A DNA stretch of 64,000 nt from Rubrivivax sp. (GTDB lineage: Bacteria; Pseudomonadota; Gammaproteobacteria; Burkholderiales; Burkholderiaceae_C): positions 87,954 through 151,953 of the forward strand of contig JAHBZS010000007.1 in assembly GCA_019635285.1 (NCBI GenBank). Direction: 5' to 3'. A program made the position numbers and the translations under genes. This document shows positions 22,322 through 31,174 of the stretch, piece by piece. Positions within the stretch are counted from its first letter, which is position 1. The number at the start of each line of letters is the position of its first letter. The notes beneath the pieces are model-generated. The model had not been told where the DNA came from, searched no databases, and was given only the letters and a program-made list of their open reading frames with translations.

Positions 22322-22338
22322 GCCGGTCTGAGGCCGGC
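22322..22338 (+). terminator. Hairpin between btuB and mobA (possible terminator)
   Basis: GCCGG and CCGGC form a 5-bp stem with a 7-base loop in the gap between the convergent btuB and mobA genes. A TTTT lies 13 bases after it. It is weak as an intrinsic terminator, but the position fits. Confidence 0.35.
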
Positions 22339-22353
22339 AAGCGGCACGCCTTT

Positions 22354-22974
22354 TCAGCGTCGCGCGGCGGGCGGTGCAGCTTGCTGAAGCTGCTGCAGTT
22401 CAGCCGGCGTGTTGGCGTTGAAGAATGCCGCCGCCTCATCGAAGCGCACCGGCACGCATCGATGCTGCGCCGTCCAACGGTCGATCTTGCGCTCGCCTGA
22501 ATGAAGATAGGCGACCAGGCTTTCCACCAGCCCGCTCTTCAACAGGCAGAACACGGGCTGGGTGCGCAACCGGCCGTCTTCGAGGATGGCGGCCATGGCG
22601 ATGTCGGCATCGTGCGCCACCAGGGCCTGCGCCAGCTTGGCCACCAGGTCCTCGGGAAAGTCCGGCGTGTCGCAGGGCACGCTCACCAGGTAGGGGGTTT
22701 GGCAGCGCTCCAACCCGGCCAGCAGGCCCGCCAGCGGGCCGGGATAGTCGGCGCTGGCATCGGGCCACACCGGCACGCCCATCGATTCGTAGGCGCCGAG
22801 ATTGCGGTTGGCGTTGATCATCAGCTCACCCACCTGCGCGCCCAGCCGCAGCAGCGCGTGCTGCGCCAGCGGCATGCCGCGGTGGGGTTGCAGCCCCTTG
22901 TCGACGCCGCCCATGCGGCTGCCGCGGCCGCCGGCCAGGACCAGGCCGGTGATGTCGTGCTTGTCGATGCCCAT
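22354..22974 (-). CDS. mobA: Molybdenum cofactor guanylyltransferase
   Basis: MobA, 206 residues. It transfers GMP from GTP to molybdopterin, forming the bis-guanine dinucleotide cofactor that formate dehydrogenase needs. The nucleotidyltransferase signature [16 protein letters not shown] is near the N-terminus, with [10 protein letters not shown] and a PCDTP metal motif. It is the last gene of the minus-strand formate dehydrogenase accessory arm, 19 bases after the TorD-like gene. The context explains its role: cofactor maturation for the divergent FdhA. Confidence 0.95.
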   Translation of the reverse strand: MGIDKHDITGLVLAGGRGSRMGGVDKGLQPHRGMPLAQHALLRLGAQVGELMINANRNLGAYESMGVPVWPDASADYPGPLAGLLAGLERCQTPYLVSVPCDTPDFPEDLVAKLAQALVAHDADIAMAAILEDGRLRTQPVFCLLKSGLVESLVAYLHSGERKIDRWTAQHRCVPVRFDEAAAFFNANTPAELQQLQQAAPPAARR

Positions 22975-22993
22975 GACGCTTCAGCTCGGTTTC

Positions 22994-23629
22994 TCAGCTC
23001 TCGATCAGGTCGAAGGCCTGGGCCTCCACGCGCACGAACTGGCTCGTCAGCTCCGCCACGGCCGACCAGACGGCGGCGCGCGGGTGCGCCTTCACGGCAT
23101 CGCACAGCGCTTCGACCCAGGTCTGCACTTGGGCGCGAAAGAACAGGCGTTGCTGCTCCAGGTTGCACACCGCGGCGTCGTCACCGGCGATGAGGTAGCG
23201 CATGACCTCGAACACGTACGACACGTGGTCTTCGGTTTCGCCGCGCGCCGCGTCGCGCGTCAGGCCCAACCGATCCAGGTGGTCGCGCAGCCGGGCCAGT
23301 GGCAGTTCGTTCAGAAAGCCGCTGAGGTAGTACGAGCCGTAGAGAAGGATCTCGGGCTTGCCGACGCCCAGGAACAAGGCGTCGTATTCGTCGGCTGCCG
23401 CCTGCACGCTGCTGCCGCGCACGACGTCCACCAAGCCCTGCCAGGCGATCTCCAGCGCGCCACCGCGTTGCGGCGCTTCGGTCACTGCGACGCGAAACTG
23501 CTCGAACAGCGCCGGGTTGGGCGGCGCCAGCCACAGGCTGGCGAGCAGCCCATAGAGTTCGGCGCGCTGCAGTTCTTCGCCGGCATCGGCGCTGGCGAAG
23601 ACCAAGGGGGCATCGGCTGCGGCGGTCAT
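22994..23629 (-). CDS. TorD/DmsD-like molybdoenzyme chaperone
   Basis: Predicted cytoplasmic chaperone of 211 residues, all-helical, of the TorD/NarJ family. Supporting segments are RAELYGLLASLWLAPPNP at the N-terminus, YDALFLGVGKPEILLYGSYYLSGFLNE (a family-type loop, shown here in part) and the C-terminal DHVSYVFEVMRYLI. Such proteins hold molybdoenzyme precursors and their Tat leader during cofactor insertion. The start overlaps the upstream ferredoxin gene stop in an ATGA (23626-23629), so the two are translationally coupled. Confidence 0.88.
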   Translation of the reverse strand: MTAAADAPLVFASADAGEELQRAELYGLLASLWLAPPNPALFEQFRVAVTEAPQRGGALEIAWQGLVDVVRGSSVQAAADEYDALFLGVGKPEILLYGSYYLSGFLNELPLARLRDHLDRLGLTRDAARGETEDHVSYVFEVMRYLIAGDDAAVCNLEQQRLFFRAQVQTWVEALCDAVKAHPRAAVWSAVAELTSQFVRVEAQAFDLIES

Positions 23630-25839
23630 CGCGGAATGTCGGTGATGCGCACTTCGTCGGGGTTGCGGTGCATGTCGATGACGCGGCAGTCGCTGCACAT
23701 CTTCAGCCGCTCGGCCGCCTTGCCCTGGAAGGCCGCATGGCTTGCCAGCTTGCCGATCATGTGCTCGACCGCACGCAGCGTGCCGAAGGGTTTGGCGCAA
23801 CGCACGCAGCAGTAAGGCTCCATGCGGTGGATGACGCGCGGCGCCTTGCGCGCCTTGCCAGCGTCGGCCAGCCACAGGCGTGGCTGCAGGGTGATGGCGT
23901 CTTCGGGACAGGTGGTGGCGCACAAGCCGCACTGCACGCAGTTGGCTTCGATGAAGCGCAATTCCGGTCGCTCCGGGTTGTCGGCCAGCGCCGCTCGCGG
24001 GCAGGCGCCGACGCAGCTCAGGCACATCGTGCAGCGCTCGGTGTCGACCAGCAGGCTGCCGAAGGGCGAGCCGGTGGCCGGCAGGGCGATGTCGTCGTGG
24101 GGCTGCGGCGCCTGGGCGAGCAGATGCTCGATGGCCATCTCGAGCGTGGGGCGCTTGTCGGCCTGCACGGCAAAGCGGGCGGCGCGCGCCACCGTCTGTG
24201 CCGGTGCGGCGGCCAGCAGCGTGTCGAGCGTGCGGGCATCGCCCGCCGCCGCCGAGTCGATCAGCCGGAAGTGTTCGCCGCGGTAGCCCAGGCCGCTGAC
24301 GATGGCCTGGGCCACGGCCATCTGGGCGGCCAGGGCCTGGCGATACTCGGGCGCTTCTTCGTCGCTCAGCAGCACCCAGACCTGCGATGCGCCCTGTGCC
24401 AGCGCCGCCAGCCAAAGGTCGATGCCCACGCTGGCGGTGTGCCAGAGCGCCAGCGGCAGCACGCGGGCCGGCACGCCGCGAACGGCCTTGTCGGTGCGCG
24501 CGGCGCGGCCCAGCGCGGCGACGGCGCGGGCGCCGGCGCCTTCGCTGTGCAGCAGCAGGGCCGCATCGCGGCCACCCGCCGCCGCATAGGCGCTGAGCAT
24601 GCCGCGCATGCGCAGCCCCAGGTCGGCCGGGCCCGGATAGGCAAAGCTCAGCGCGCCGCTCGGACACACGGTGCTGCAGGCGCCGCAGCCCACGCACAGG
24701 TGCGGCTCGACGACGATGCCGCCGCCGGACGACGTGGGCGCCTCGGGCGTGGCCGGACGGCGCAGGCCCTTGGCCGGGGCCTTGCCCTTCATCGACGCGT
24801 CGCTGCGGATGGCCTGGGCCGAACACACGTCGATGCAGGCGCGGCAGCCGATCTGCTCGTTGCGGCTGTGCGCGCACAGTGCGGGTTGGTAGTGGAAGAA
24901 CTTCGGCTTCTCGAACTCGCCGACCGCCTCGCGCAGTTCGAGCACGGCCTTGATCAGCGCCCGCGGATCCTGGGCGACGTGGAAATAGCCCTGCGGCTTC
25001 TGGTGCATCGCAAACGCCGCCTGCGCCCGCAGGTCGAGCACCAGGTCGAAGCGGGCGCCGTCCCGGCGCGGCGCGCGTGTGAAGTCGATGGCTCCGGGCG
25101 CCTCGCACACCCGCACGCATGCGCGGTGGCCCTGGCATGCGTCGAGTTGCACCTGGTAGGAAAAGTCGATCGCGCTCTCGGGGCAGGCGTCGATGCAGGC
25201 GTTGCAGCGCGTGCACAGATCCAGGTCGATCGGGTTGCCGCTTTCCCATTCGGCGTCGAAGGCGCCAAGCCAGCCGCGCAGCGACGTCAATCGCCCGGCC
25301 TGCACCGGCAGCTCGTGCGCCTGCGGCAGTGGGCCGCCTTCGACGAGCAAGGTGGCGTCGAGCTTGTCGGACAGCATCGCGGCAGCGGCTGCGGCGGCGG
25401 CCGCGTCGCCGATCACCAGACAACGCCCGGCCGAGCGATAGCCGACGGTGGTCACCGGCTGCGCCGCCGGCGCCTGCGCCGCGGCAAGCAACGCGGCGAT
25501 CTTCGGCATGGCCTCGCGCGCGTCGCGCGACCAGCCGCCGGTCTCGCGGATATTGACGAAGCGGATCGGCCTTTCTGCGACGCCGGCCGCGCCCTCGGTC
25601 TGCTCGTTCAGTTCCAGGAACAGCCGCTGCTCCTGTGTGCAGGCCACCAGCAGCGTGTCGCCGCTGGCCGTGCTGGCCTGGGCGGCACGCTGGAACGCCG
25701 GCGCCTCGCGCCGGCACAGCGCGCTGTGCAGCGTCTCCAGGCCCTCAGGGCTGGCCTGGGGGGTCTGCGCCAGCGCCAGGCTCAGCGCCTTCGGGTCCAG
25801 CGGCATCGTGCGATTGCAGTCGCAGATCAGGGTCTTCAT
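23626..25839 (-). CDS. Multi-cluster 4Fe-4S ferredoxin-type protein of the formate dehydrogenase locus
   Basis: Protein of 737 residues with several ferredoxin motifs. CTRCNACIDACP (Cys209-Cys219) and CQGHRACVRVCE (Cys235-Cys245) come first, CRACIDVC is near 335, CVGCGACSTVCP near 380, CTMCLSCVGACP near 600 and CVQCGLCATTCP near 635. Further Cys pairs (CVRCAKP and CSDCRV) lie in the C-terminal 100 residues. It is probably a cytoplasmic electron carrier or sulfur/cofactor-handling partner, since it has no signal peptide. The ATG at 25839 begins MKTLICDCNR and lies inside the DUF3306 gene (95-base overlap). Proteins like this recur beside formate dehydrogenases with DUF3305/3306, but their role is unproven. 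Confidence 0.85.
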   Translation of the reverse strand: MKTLICDCNRTMPLDPKALSLALAQTPQASPEGLETLHSALCRREAPAFQRAAQASTASGDTLLVACTQEQRLFLELNEQTEGAAGVAERPIRFVNIRETGGWSRDAREAMPKIAALLAAAQAPAAQPVTTVGYRSAGRCLVIGDAAAAAAAAAMLSDKLDATLLVEGGPLPQAHELPVQAGRLTSLRGWLGAFDAEWESGNPIDLDLCTRCNACIDACPESAIDFSYQVQLDACQGHRACVRVCEAPGAIDFTRAPRRDGARFDLVLDLRAQAAFAMHQKPQGYFHVAQDPRALIKAVLELREAVGEFEKPKFFHYQPALCAHSRNEQIGCRACIDVCSAQAIRSDASMKGKAPAKGLRRPATPEAPTSSGGGIVVEPHLCVGCGACSTVCPSGALSFAYPGPADLGLRMRGMLSAYAAAGGRDAALLLHSEGAGARAVAALGRAARTDKAVRGVPARVLPLALWHTASVGIDLWLAALAQGASQVWVLLSDEEAPEYRQALAAQMAVAQAIVSGLGYRGEHFRLIDSAAAGDARTLDTLLAAAPAQTVARAARFAVQADKRPTLEMAIEHLLAQAPQPHDDIALPATGSPFGSLLVDTERCTMCLSCVGACPRAALADNPERPELRFIEANCVQCGLCATTCPEDAITLQPRLWLADAGKARKAPRVIHRMEPYCCVRCAKPFGTLRAVEHMIGKLASHAAFQGKAAERLKMCSDCRVIDMHRNPDEVRITDIPR

Positions 25840-26326
25840 CGGGGACCTGGCTCTCGGTGGTGGCCGGCGCGGGTCCGGCTTCGGTCTTGAACAACCCCAA
25901 CGCTTCGGATTGAAGCATGCGGCGCAGCATGGCCGGCGGCAGGGGGTCCGGCGCGTGGTAGTCGTCGATGTAGGTGTCCAGCCCGTCCATGATGTTGAAG
26001 CGCGGGTCGCTGAAGAGCTTGCGCAGCGCCGCGTTGCGCACGCCGCCATCGACGTTCGGCGCGACGAAGCGGGCGAAGTCGGAGTCGCGCGACAGCAGCG
26101 CGACGTCCTCCAGCGTCGGCGGCGCGGCGGCGGGCAACGGCTTGTCGTCGTGCGGCGAGACCGGCGAGATCGGCGAGATCGGCGTGGGCGTGGGGGCATG
26201 CGCCGGTGGCGGCGCCGGGCGGTCTTCGGGCGCGGCCAGCGGCGCTTCAGGCACGGGGCGACCTTCGCGGGCGCGTGCCTTGCGCTGCGACCAGCGCGAC
26301 AGGAAACCGCCGTCATGCTGCTCCAT
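25745..26326 (-). CDS. DUF3306 domain-containing protein
   Basis: Protein of 193 residues. It begins with a charged stretch (FLSRWSQRKARAREG), followed by a Pro/Ala-rich linker and the DUF3306 core: DVALLSRDSDFARFVAPNVD, ALRKLFSDPRFNIMDGLDTY and DYHAPDPLPP. DUF3306 genes are usually found next to DUF3305 and formate dehydrogenase genes, as here. The start at 26326 lies 8 bases after the DUF3305 stop. The 3' end runs 95 bases into the ferredoxin gene in another frame, an unusually long overlap. Function unknown, presumably FDH assembly. Confidence 0.87.
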   Translation of the reverse strand: MEQHDGGFLSRWSQRKARAREGRPVPEAPLAAPEDRPAPPPAHAPTPTPISPISPVSPHDDKPLPAAAPPTLEDVALLSRDSDFARFVAPNVDGGVRNAALRKLFSDPRFNIMDGLDTYIDDYHAPDPLPPAMLRRMLQSEALGLFKTEAGPAPATTESQVPDEDPDLRLQSHDAAGPEGAEPGAGADPPGQP

Positions 26327-26334
26327 GGTCGATG

Positions 26335-26814
26335 TCAACGATGCTCTGGCGCGATAAAAGATGCCGGCCGCTGGCGCCGTTTCGGCGCGGGCGTGTAGTG
26401 CGCATCGACAAAGGCCTGCAGCCAGTCGCGCACCTCGGCGGGCATGGGCAGGTTGTCCACGCGCTCTTGCGCATCGAGCAGGCGCGCGGCTTCGTGGTAC
26501 GACGCGGTCACCAGTTCGGGCCAGGCGCGCGACGCGTCTTCGGCGTCGATGCGCCACATCACGAACCACACCGGCTGCCCGGTGCGCAGGTTCAGGTGGT
26601 AGCCCTCGGCCTCGTCGCGGTACAGCGTCACCGGCAGGCCGGGGAACAGCCACTGCGTGAAGCCACCGTCGTCACGCAGCGTGCGCGCTTCGGCGCCGAA
26701 GCCGCCGTCGTCGAGGCACACCTCGGCAATGCGAAAACCCCAATCCTCCCAGGGACTGGGCTGCGCGCGGCGCTCGATGAGCACGGCGACATGCAGGGTG
26801 GGGCGTTCAGCCAT
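26335..26814 (-). CDS. DUF3305 domain-containing protein
   Basis: Protein of 159 residues with the DUF3305 layout: an N-terminal VAVLIERRAQPSPWEDWGF segment, then LYRDEAEGYHLNL and PVWFVMWRID. It is the first gene of the minus-strand accessory arm and is divergent from the formate dehydrogenase structural operon. The family is known only by its co-occurrence with molybdenum formate dehydrogenases, and an assembly or regulatory role is inferred. I see no signal peptide or membrane helix. Confidence 0.88.
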   Translation of the reverse strand: MAERPTLHVAVLIERRAQPSPWEDWGFRIAEVCLDDGGFGAEARTLRDDGGFTQWLFPGLPVTLYRDEAEGYHLNLRTGQPVWFVMWRIDAEDASRAWPELVTASYHEAARLLDAQERVDNLPMPAEVRDWLQAFVDAHYTPAPKRRQRPASFIAPEHR

Positions 26815-27017
26815 GCGGCTTCGTCGTCGAAGGGAGCACGATTCTAGGCAGGCGGCTGCAGCGGCGGCTCATTGAATGGACCGAGGGCAGGGTCATGCTG
26901 CAACGCCACATGCGACGCCCCAAGTCGGGGCAGACCTTATTGCAATGCCGGGCGTCGCGTCCGCTAATGCGTCATGCGCCCGCGGTCGGACGTGCGGGTG
27001 CGTTCAGGGAGAAGCGC
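26815..27017. promoter_or_regulatory. Divergent promoter region of the formate dehydrogenase locus
   Basis: This 203-base gap separates the divergent accessory and structural arms and should hold both promoters. It contains the perfect inverted repeat GCCCC-AAGTC-GGGGC (26917-26931), a candidate operator or hairpin. No consensus -35/-10 pair stands out. A longer open frame from 26895 is in frame with the Tat protein but lacks its features. Confidence 0.45.
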
Positions 27018-27239
27018 ATGCACAAGTCCCCGCCTTCGTCGCCGCTGCTGTCGCGCCGCCGTGTTTTCGCGGGCGCCGGAACCGCGGGTGCACTGGCCGC
27101 TGCCGCCGTGGCGCTGCCACTGGGGCAGCGCGAACCCGAGGACGCTGTGGCCGCCGATGCGGCGCCGGCCGATCAAGCCGATGGGCGCTACCAGTTGACG
27201 GCGCACGTGCAGCGCTACTACCAGACCGCCAAGGTCTGA
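27018..27239 (+). CDS. Formate dehydrogenase-associated Tat-signal small protein
   Basis: Protein of 73 residues with a twin-arginine leader (LLSRRRVFAGAGTAGALAAAAVALPLG) followed by a short mature part ending YQLTAHVQRYYQTAKV. It matches the small Tat-bearing proteins routinely found just upstream of formate dehydrogenase alpha genes. A strong AGGGAG ribosome binding site precedes the ATG at 27018, which places the RRR motif about 14 residues from the start. Its role is unknown; targeting or assembly of the periplasmic enzyme is a reasonable guess. Confidence 0.85.
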   Translation: MHKSPPSSPLLSRRRVFAGAGTAGALAAAAVALPLGQREPEDAVAADAAPADQADGRYQLTAHVQRYYQTAKV

Positions 27240-27276
27240 CCGCGCCCGCTGCCGCTCCACACCTTCAGGAGACACC

Positions 27277-30263
27277 ATGCTGCTGACTCGCAAGCCCGGC
27301 CCGGCGGGCCACACCGCTGCCCACGGCGGCGCCATGGTGTCTAGCCTGGCGCGCGGCCTGGCGCGTTCGGTGCCGACGATGGACCGCCGTGCGTTCCTGC
27401 GCCGTTCCGGCTTGGGGGTCGGTGCCGGCATGGCGGCATCGCAGTTGACGCTGGTGAGGAAGGCCCACACGGCCGACCCGGCGGCCGCAGCGGGCGGCGC
27501 CAACAAGGTCGAGGTCAAGCGCACCGTGTGCGGCCACTGCTCGGTGGGCTGCGCGGTCGACGCGGTGGTCGAGAACGGCGTCTGGGTGCGCCAGGAACCG
27601 GTCTTCGACTCGCCGATCAACCTGGGCGCGCACTGCGCCAAGGGCGCGGCACTGCGCGAGAACGGCCACGGCGAATATCGGCTGAAGTACCCGATGAAGC
27701 TGGTCGACGGCAAGTACCAGCGCATCAGCTGGGACCAGGCGCTGAGCGAGATCAGCGCCAAGATGCTCGAACTGCGCAAGGCCAGCGGCCCCGATTCGAT
27801 CTTCTTCATCGGTTCGTCCAAGCACAACAACGAGCAGTCCTACCTGATGCGCAAGTGGGTCTCGCTGTGGGGCACCAACAATACCGACCACCAGGCGCGC
27901 ATCTGCCATTCGACCACCGTAGCCGGCGTGGCCAACACGTGGGGCTACGGTGCGATGACGAATTCGTACAACGACATGCAGAACAGCAAGGCGGCGCTGT
28001 ACATCGGCAGCAATGCCGCCGAGGCGCACCCGGTGTCGATGCTGCACATGCTGCATGCCAAGGAGGCCGGCACCAAGCTGATCGTCGTCGACCCGCGCTT
28101 CACGCGCACGGCCGCCAAGGCCGACCAGTACATCCGCATCCGCTCCGGCTCGGACATTCCGTTCCTGTTTGGCATGCTGTACCACATCTTCAACAACGGC
28201 TGGGAGGACAAGCAGTTCATCGATGACCGCGTCTACGGCATGGACAAGGTGCGTGCTGACGTGATGGCCAAGTGGACGCCGGACAAGGTGCTGGAAGCCT
28301 GTGGCGTCGATGAAGCCACCTGCCTGCAGGCGGCGCGCACGATGGCCGAGAACCGGCCCAGCACCATCGTCTGGTGCATGGGGCAGACGCAGCACAGCAT
28401 CGGCAATGCGATGGTCCGCGCCTCGTGCATCGTGCAGCTGGCGCTGGGCAACATCGGCAAGAGCGGTGGCGGGGCCAACATCTTCCGCGGCCACGACAAC
28501 GTGCAGGGGGCCACCGACGTGGGTCCCAACCCGGATTCGCTGCCCGGCTACTGCGGTCTGGCCGAGGGTTCGTGGAAGCATTTCGCCAAGGCCTGGGGCG
28601 TCGATTTCGAGTGGATCAAGAAGCAGTACGCGCCGGGCATGATGAGCAAGCCCGGCATGACCGTGTCGCGCTGGATCGACGGGGTGCTCGAGAAGAACGA
28701 TCTGATCGACCAGGACAACAACCTGCGTGGCCTGTTCTTCTGGGGCCACGCGCCGAACTCGCAGACGCGCGGCCTGGAAATGAAGACGGCGATGGACAAG
28801 CTCGACCTGCTGGTCGTCGTCGACCCCTTCCCCAGTGCCACGGCCGCGATGGCAGCGATGCCGGGCAAGCCCGACGAGCTGAATGCCAACCGCGCGGTGT
28901 ACCTGCTGCCGGCAACCACGCAGTTCGAGACCAGCGGTTCGGTGACCGCGTCGAACCGCTCGATCCAATGGCGCGAACGGGTGATGGAGCCGCTCTGGGA
29001 AAGCCGCACCGACCACATGATCATGTACCAGCTGGCCGACAAGCTGGGCTTCGGCAAGGAGCTGGCGGGCAACTACAAGATGGTGCCGGGCAAGGGCGGC
29101 ATGATGGAGCCCGAGACCGAGTCGATCCTGAAGGAGATCAACAGCTGCGTCTGGACCATCGGCTACACCGGCCAGAGCCCGGAACGGCTGAAGGCGCACA
29201 TGCGCAACATGCACGTCTTCGACGTCAAGTCGCTGCGCGCCAAGGGCGGCATCGACAAGGAGACCGGCTACTCGCTCGACGGCGACTACTTCGGCCTGCC
29301 CTGGCCGTGCTTCGGCACACCGTCGCTGAAGCACCCGGGCACGCCGAACCTCTACGACACCAGCAAACACGTGATGCATGGCGGCGGCAACTTCCGCGCC
29401 AACTTCGGCGTTGAGCGCGACGGCGTCAGCCTGCTGGCCGCCGACGGCTCGTACTCGAAGGGGTCCGACCTGACCACCGGCTACCCCGAGTTCGACCACC
29501 TGCTGCTGAAGAAGCTGGGCTGGTGGACAGACCTGACGCCTGAAGAACAACAGGCGGCCGAAGGCAAGAACTGGAAGACCGACCCCTCGGGCGGCATCAT
29601 CCGCGTGACCATGCAGGTGCACGGCGCTATCCCTTCGGCAACGCGCGGGCGCGCGCCGTGGTCTGGAACTTCCCCGACCCGATCCCGCAGCATCGCGAAG
29701 CGCTGTACAGCACCCGCCCCGACCTGATAGCCAAGTACCCGACGCACGACGACCGCAAGACCTTCTGGCGCCTGCCGACGCTGTTCAAGACGGTGCAGGA
29801 GCGCAATGTGGACATCGTCAAGAGCTTCCCGCTGATCATGACCAGTGGGCGGCTGGTCGAGTACGAGGGCGGCGGCGACGAGACGCGCTCGAACCCGTGG
29901 CTGGCCGAGCTGCAGCAGCACATGTTCGTCGAGATCAACCCGAGGGCGGCCAACGACCGCGGCATCCGCAATGGCGACGACGTCTGGGTGAAGACGCCGA
30001 CCATGGCCGCGCGGCCCGACTTCAAAGGCCTGCGCGTCAAGGCACTGGTGACCGAGCGGGTCGGCCACGACACCGTCTTCCTGCCCTTCCACTTTGCCGG
30101 CCGCTGGGGCGGTGCGGACCTGGCGTCGTACTACCCGCAGGGCGCCATGCCGGTGGTGCGCGGCGAGGCGGTGAACACCGGCACGACCTACGGCTACGAC
30201 GCGGTGACGATGATGCAAGAGACGAAGACGACGGTGTGCCAGATCGAGAAGGCCACGGCCTGA
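27277..30263 (+). pseudogene. fdhA: Formate dehydrogenase catalytic (alpha) subunit, interrupted by a one-base frameshift
   Basis: Molybdopterin formate dehydrogenase alpha subunit, about 995 residues if one missing base near 29626-29630 is restored. As given, frame 1 ends at 29727 and the C-terminal part continues in another frame to 30263. The leader has a Tat motif (DRRAFLRRSG, residues 36-45), so the enzyme acts in the periplasm. One 4Fe-4S site is formed by Cys85, Cys88, Cys92 and Cys120. The catalytic position is Cys210 followed by His211 (ARICHST), so this is the Cys, not selenocysteine, type. The C-terminal part has the cofactor-binding MTSGRLVEYEGGG and GAMPVVRGEAVNTGTTYG segments. 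AGGAG precedes the ATG. It may be a real lesion or a sequencing error. Confidence 0.9.
29626..29630 (+). other. Probable single-base deletion in fdhA
   Basis: Before this point the family sequence reads in frame 1 (IIRVTMQVHG). After it the expected YPFGNARARAVVWNFPDP appears only in the frame one base earlier. Adding one base in GGCGCTATCCC restores a continuous protein with no residues lost. The downstream frame keeps full family conservation to its stop, which argues for a recent event or a read error. Confidence 0.85.
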
Positions 30264-30285
30264 CGACCCCGGAAGGAGACGACCG

Positions 30286-30921
30286 ATGGCCCGAATGAAG
30301 TTCATCTGCGACGCCGAGCGCTGCATCGAATGCAACGGCTGCGTCACCGCCTGCAAAGCCGAGAACGACGTGCCCTGGGGCATCACCCGGCGCCGCGTGG
30401 TCACGCTCGACGACGGTGTGCCGGGCGAGCGCAGCATCTCGGTGGCCTGCATGCACTGCTCCGACGCGCCGTGCATGGCGGTGTGCCCGGTGGACTGCTT
30501 CTACCGCACCGACGACGGCGTGGTGCTGCACGACAAGGACGTGTGCATCGGCTGCGGCTACTGTTCCTACGCCTGCCCCTTCGGCGCGCCGCAGTTTCCG
30601 AGCAATGGCGCCTTCGGCCTGCGCGGCAAGATGGACAAGTGCACCTTCTGCGCCGGCGGCCCCGAAGTCAACGGCAGCCAGGCCGAGTTCGAAAAGTACG
30701 GCCGCAACCGCCTGTCCGAAGGCAAGCTGCCGATCTGCGCCGAAATGTGCTCGACCAAGGCACTGCTCGGCGGTGACGGCGATGTCGTCGCCGACATCTT
30801 CCGCATGCGCGTGGTGGCGCGCAATAGCGGCAGCGAGGTCTGGGGCTGGGGCACCGCCTACGGCAAGCCGGCGCCGGCCACGAACGGCAAGCCGACCAAG
30901 CCGAACGGAGGCAAGTCATGA
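30286..30921 (+). CDS. fdhB: Formate dehydrogenase iron-sulfur (beta) subunit
   Basis: Ferredoxin-type electron-transfer subunit of 211 residues with four 4Fe-4S motifs: CIECNGCVTACK near the N-terminus, CMHCSDAPCMAVCP, CIGCGYCSYACP, and CTFC paired with the later CAEMCSTKAL. It passes electrons from the molybdenum subunit to the membrane cytochrome b. It has no leader of its own and would be exported with the Tat-bearing alpha subunit. The gene lies 22 bases after fdhA with GGAG upstream, and its stop overlaps the next start. Confidence 0.95.
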   Translation: MARMKFICDAERCIECNGCVTACKAENDVPWGITRRRVVTLDDGVPGERSISVACMHCSDAPCMAVCPVDCFYRTDDGVVLHDKDVCIGCGYCSYACPFGAPQFPSNGAFGLRGKMDKCTFCAGGPEVNGSQAEFEKYGRNRLSEGKLPICAEMCSTKALLGGDGDVVADIFRMRVVARNSGSEVWGWGTAYGKPAPATNGKPTKPNGGKS

Positions 30922-31151
30922 AGACGCTCGTCGCAGGGATGCTGTTGGCGCTGGCGCTCGTCGGCTGCAGCGAGAGGCCGCAGAGCCTGGCCGGCCAGCA
31001 GGTCCGCGGCAGCGCGCCGGCCTGGGAGGGCCCGACCACCGCATTCACGGCCCCGGGCTGGAAGGTCGGCGATCAGGAAAGCTGGAAGCAGCAGTTGCAG
31101 ACGCGGGCCCAGGGGCAGAACGAGTTCGTGCGCATGGCCCCCGGCCGCTGA
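30918..31151 (+). CDS. Small lipoprotein of the formate dehydrogenase operon
   Basis: Protein of 77 residues with signal peptide MLLALALVGC and lipobox LVGC (Cys17). The short mature domain contains SAPAWEGPTTAF and GWKVGDQESWKQQLQ. The ATG overlaps the beta-subunit stop (ATGA at 30918-30921), indicating coupled translation. It is probably anchored in a membrane facing the periplasm beside the formate dehydrogenase complex. No biochemical role is known. Confidence 0.82.
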   Translation: MKTLVAGMLLALALVGCSERPQSLAGQQVRGSAPAWEGPTTAFTAPGWKVGDQESWKQQLQTRAQGQNEFVRMAPGR

Positions 31152-31174
31152 GCACTGCGCCCAAGGAGCCCACC

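Noticed and set aside
26895-27017. Longer N-terminus for the Tat small protein
   Set aside because: The ATG at 27018 has a strong ribosome binding site and puts the RRR motif where a Tat leader needs it.
27907-27912. Possible selenocysteine codon in the fdhA active site
   Set aside because: The catalytic codon is TGC (Cys210) followed by CAT; no in-frame TGA is present there.
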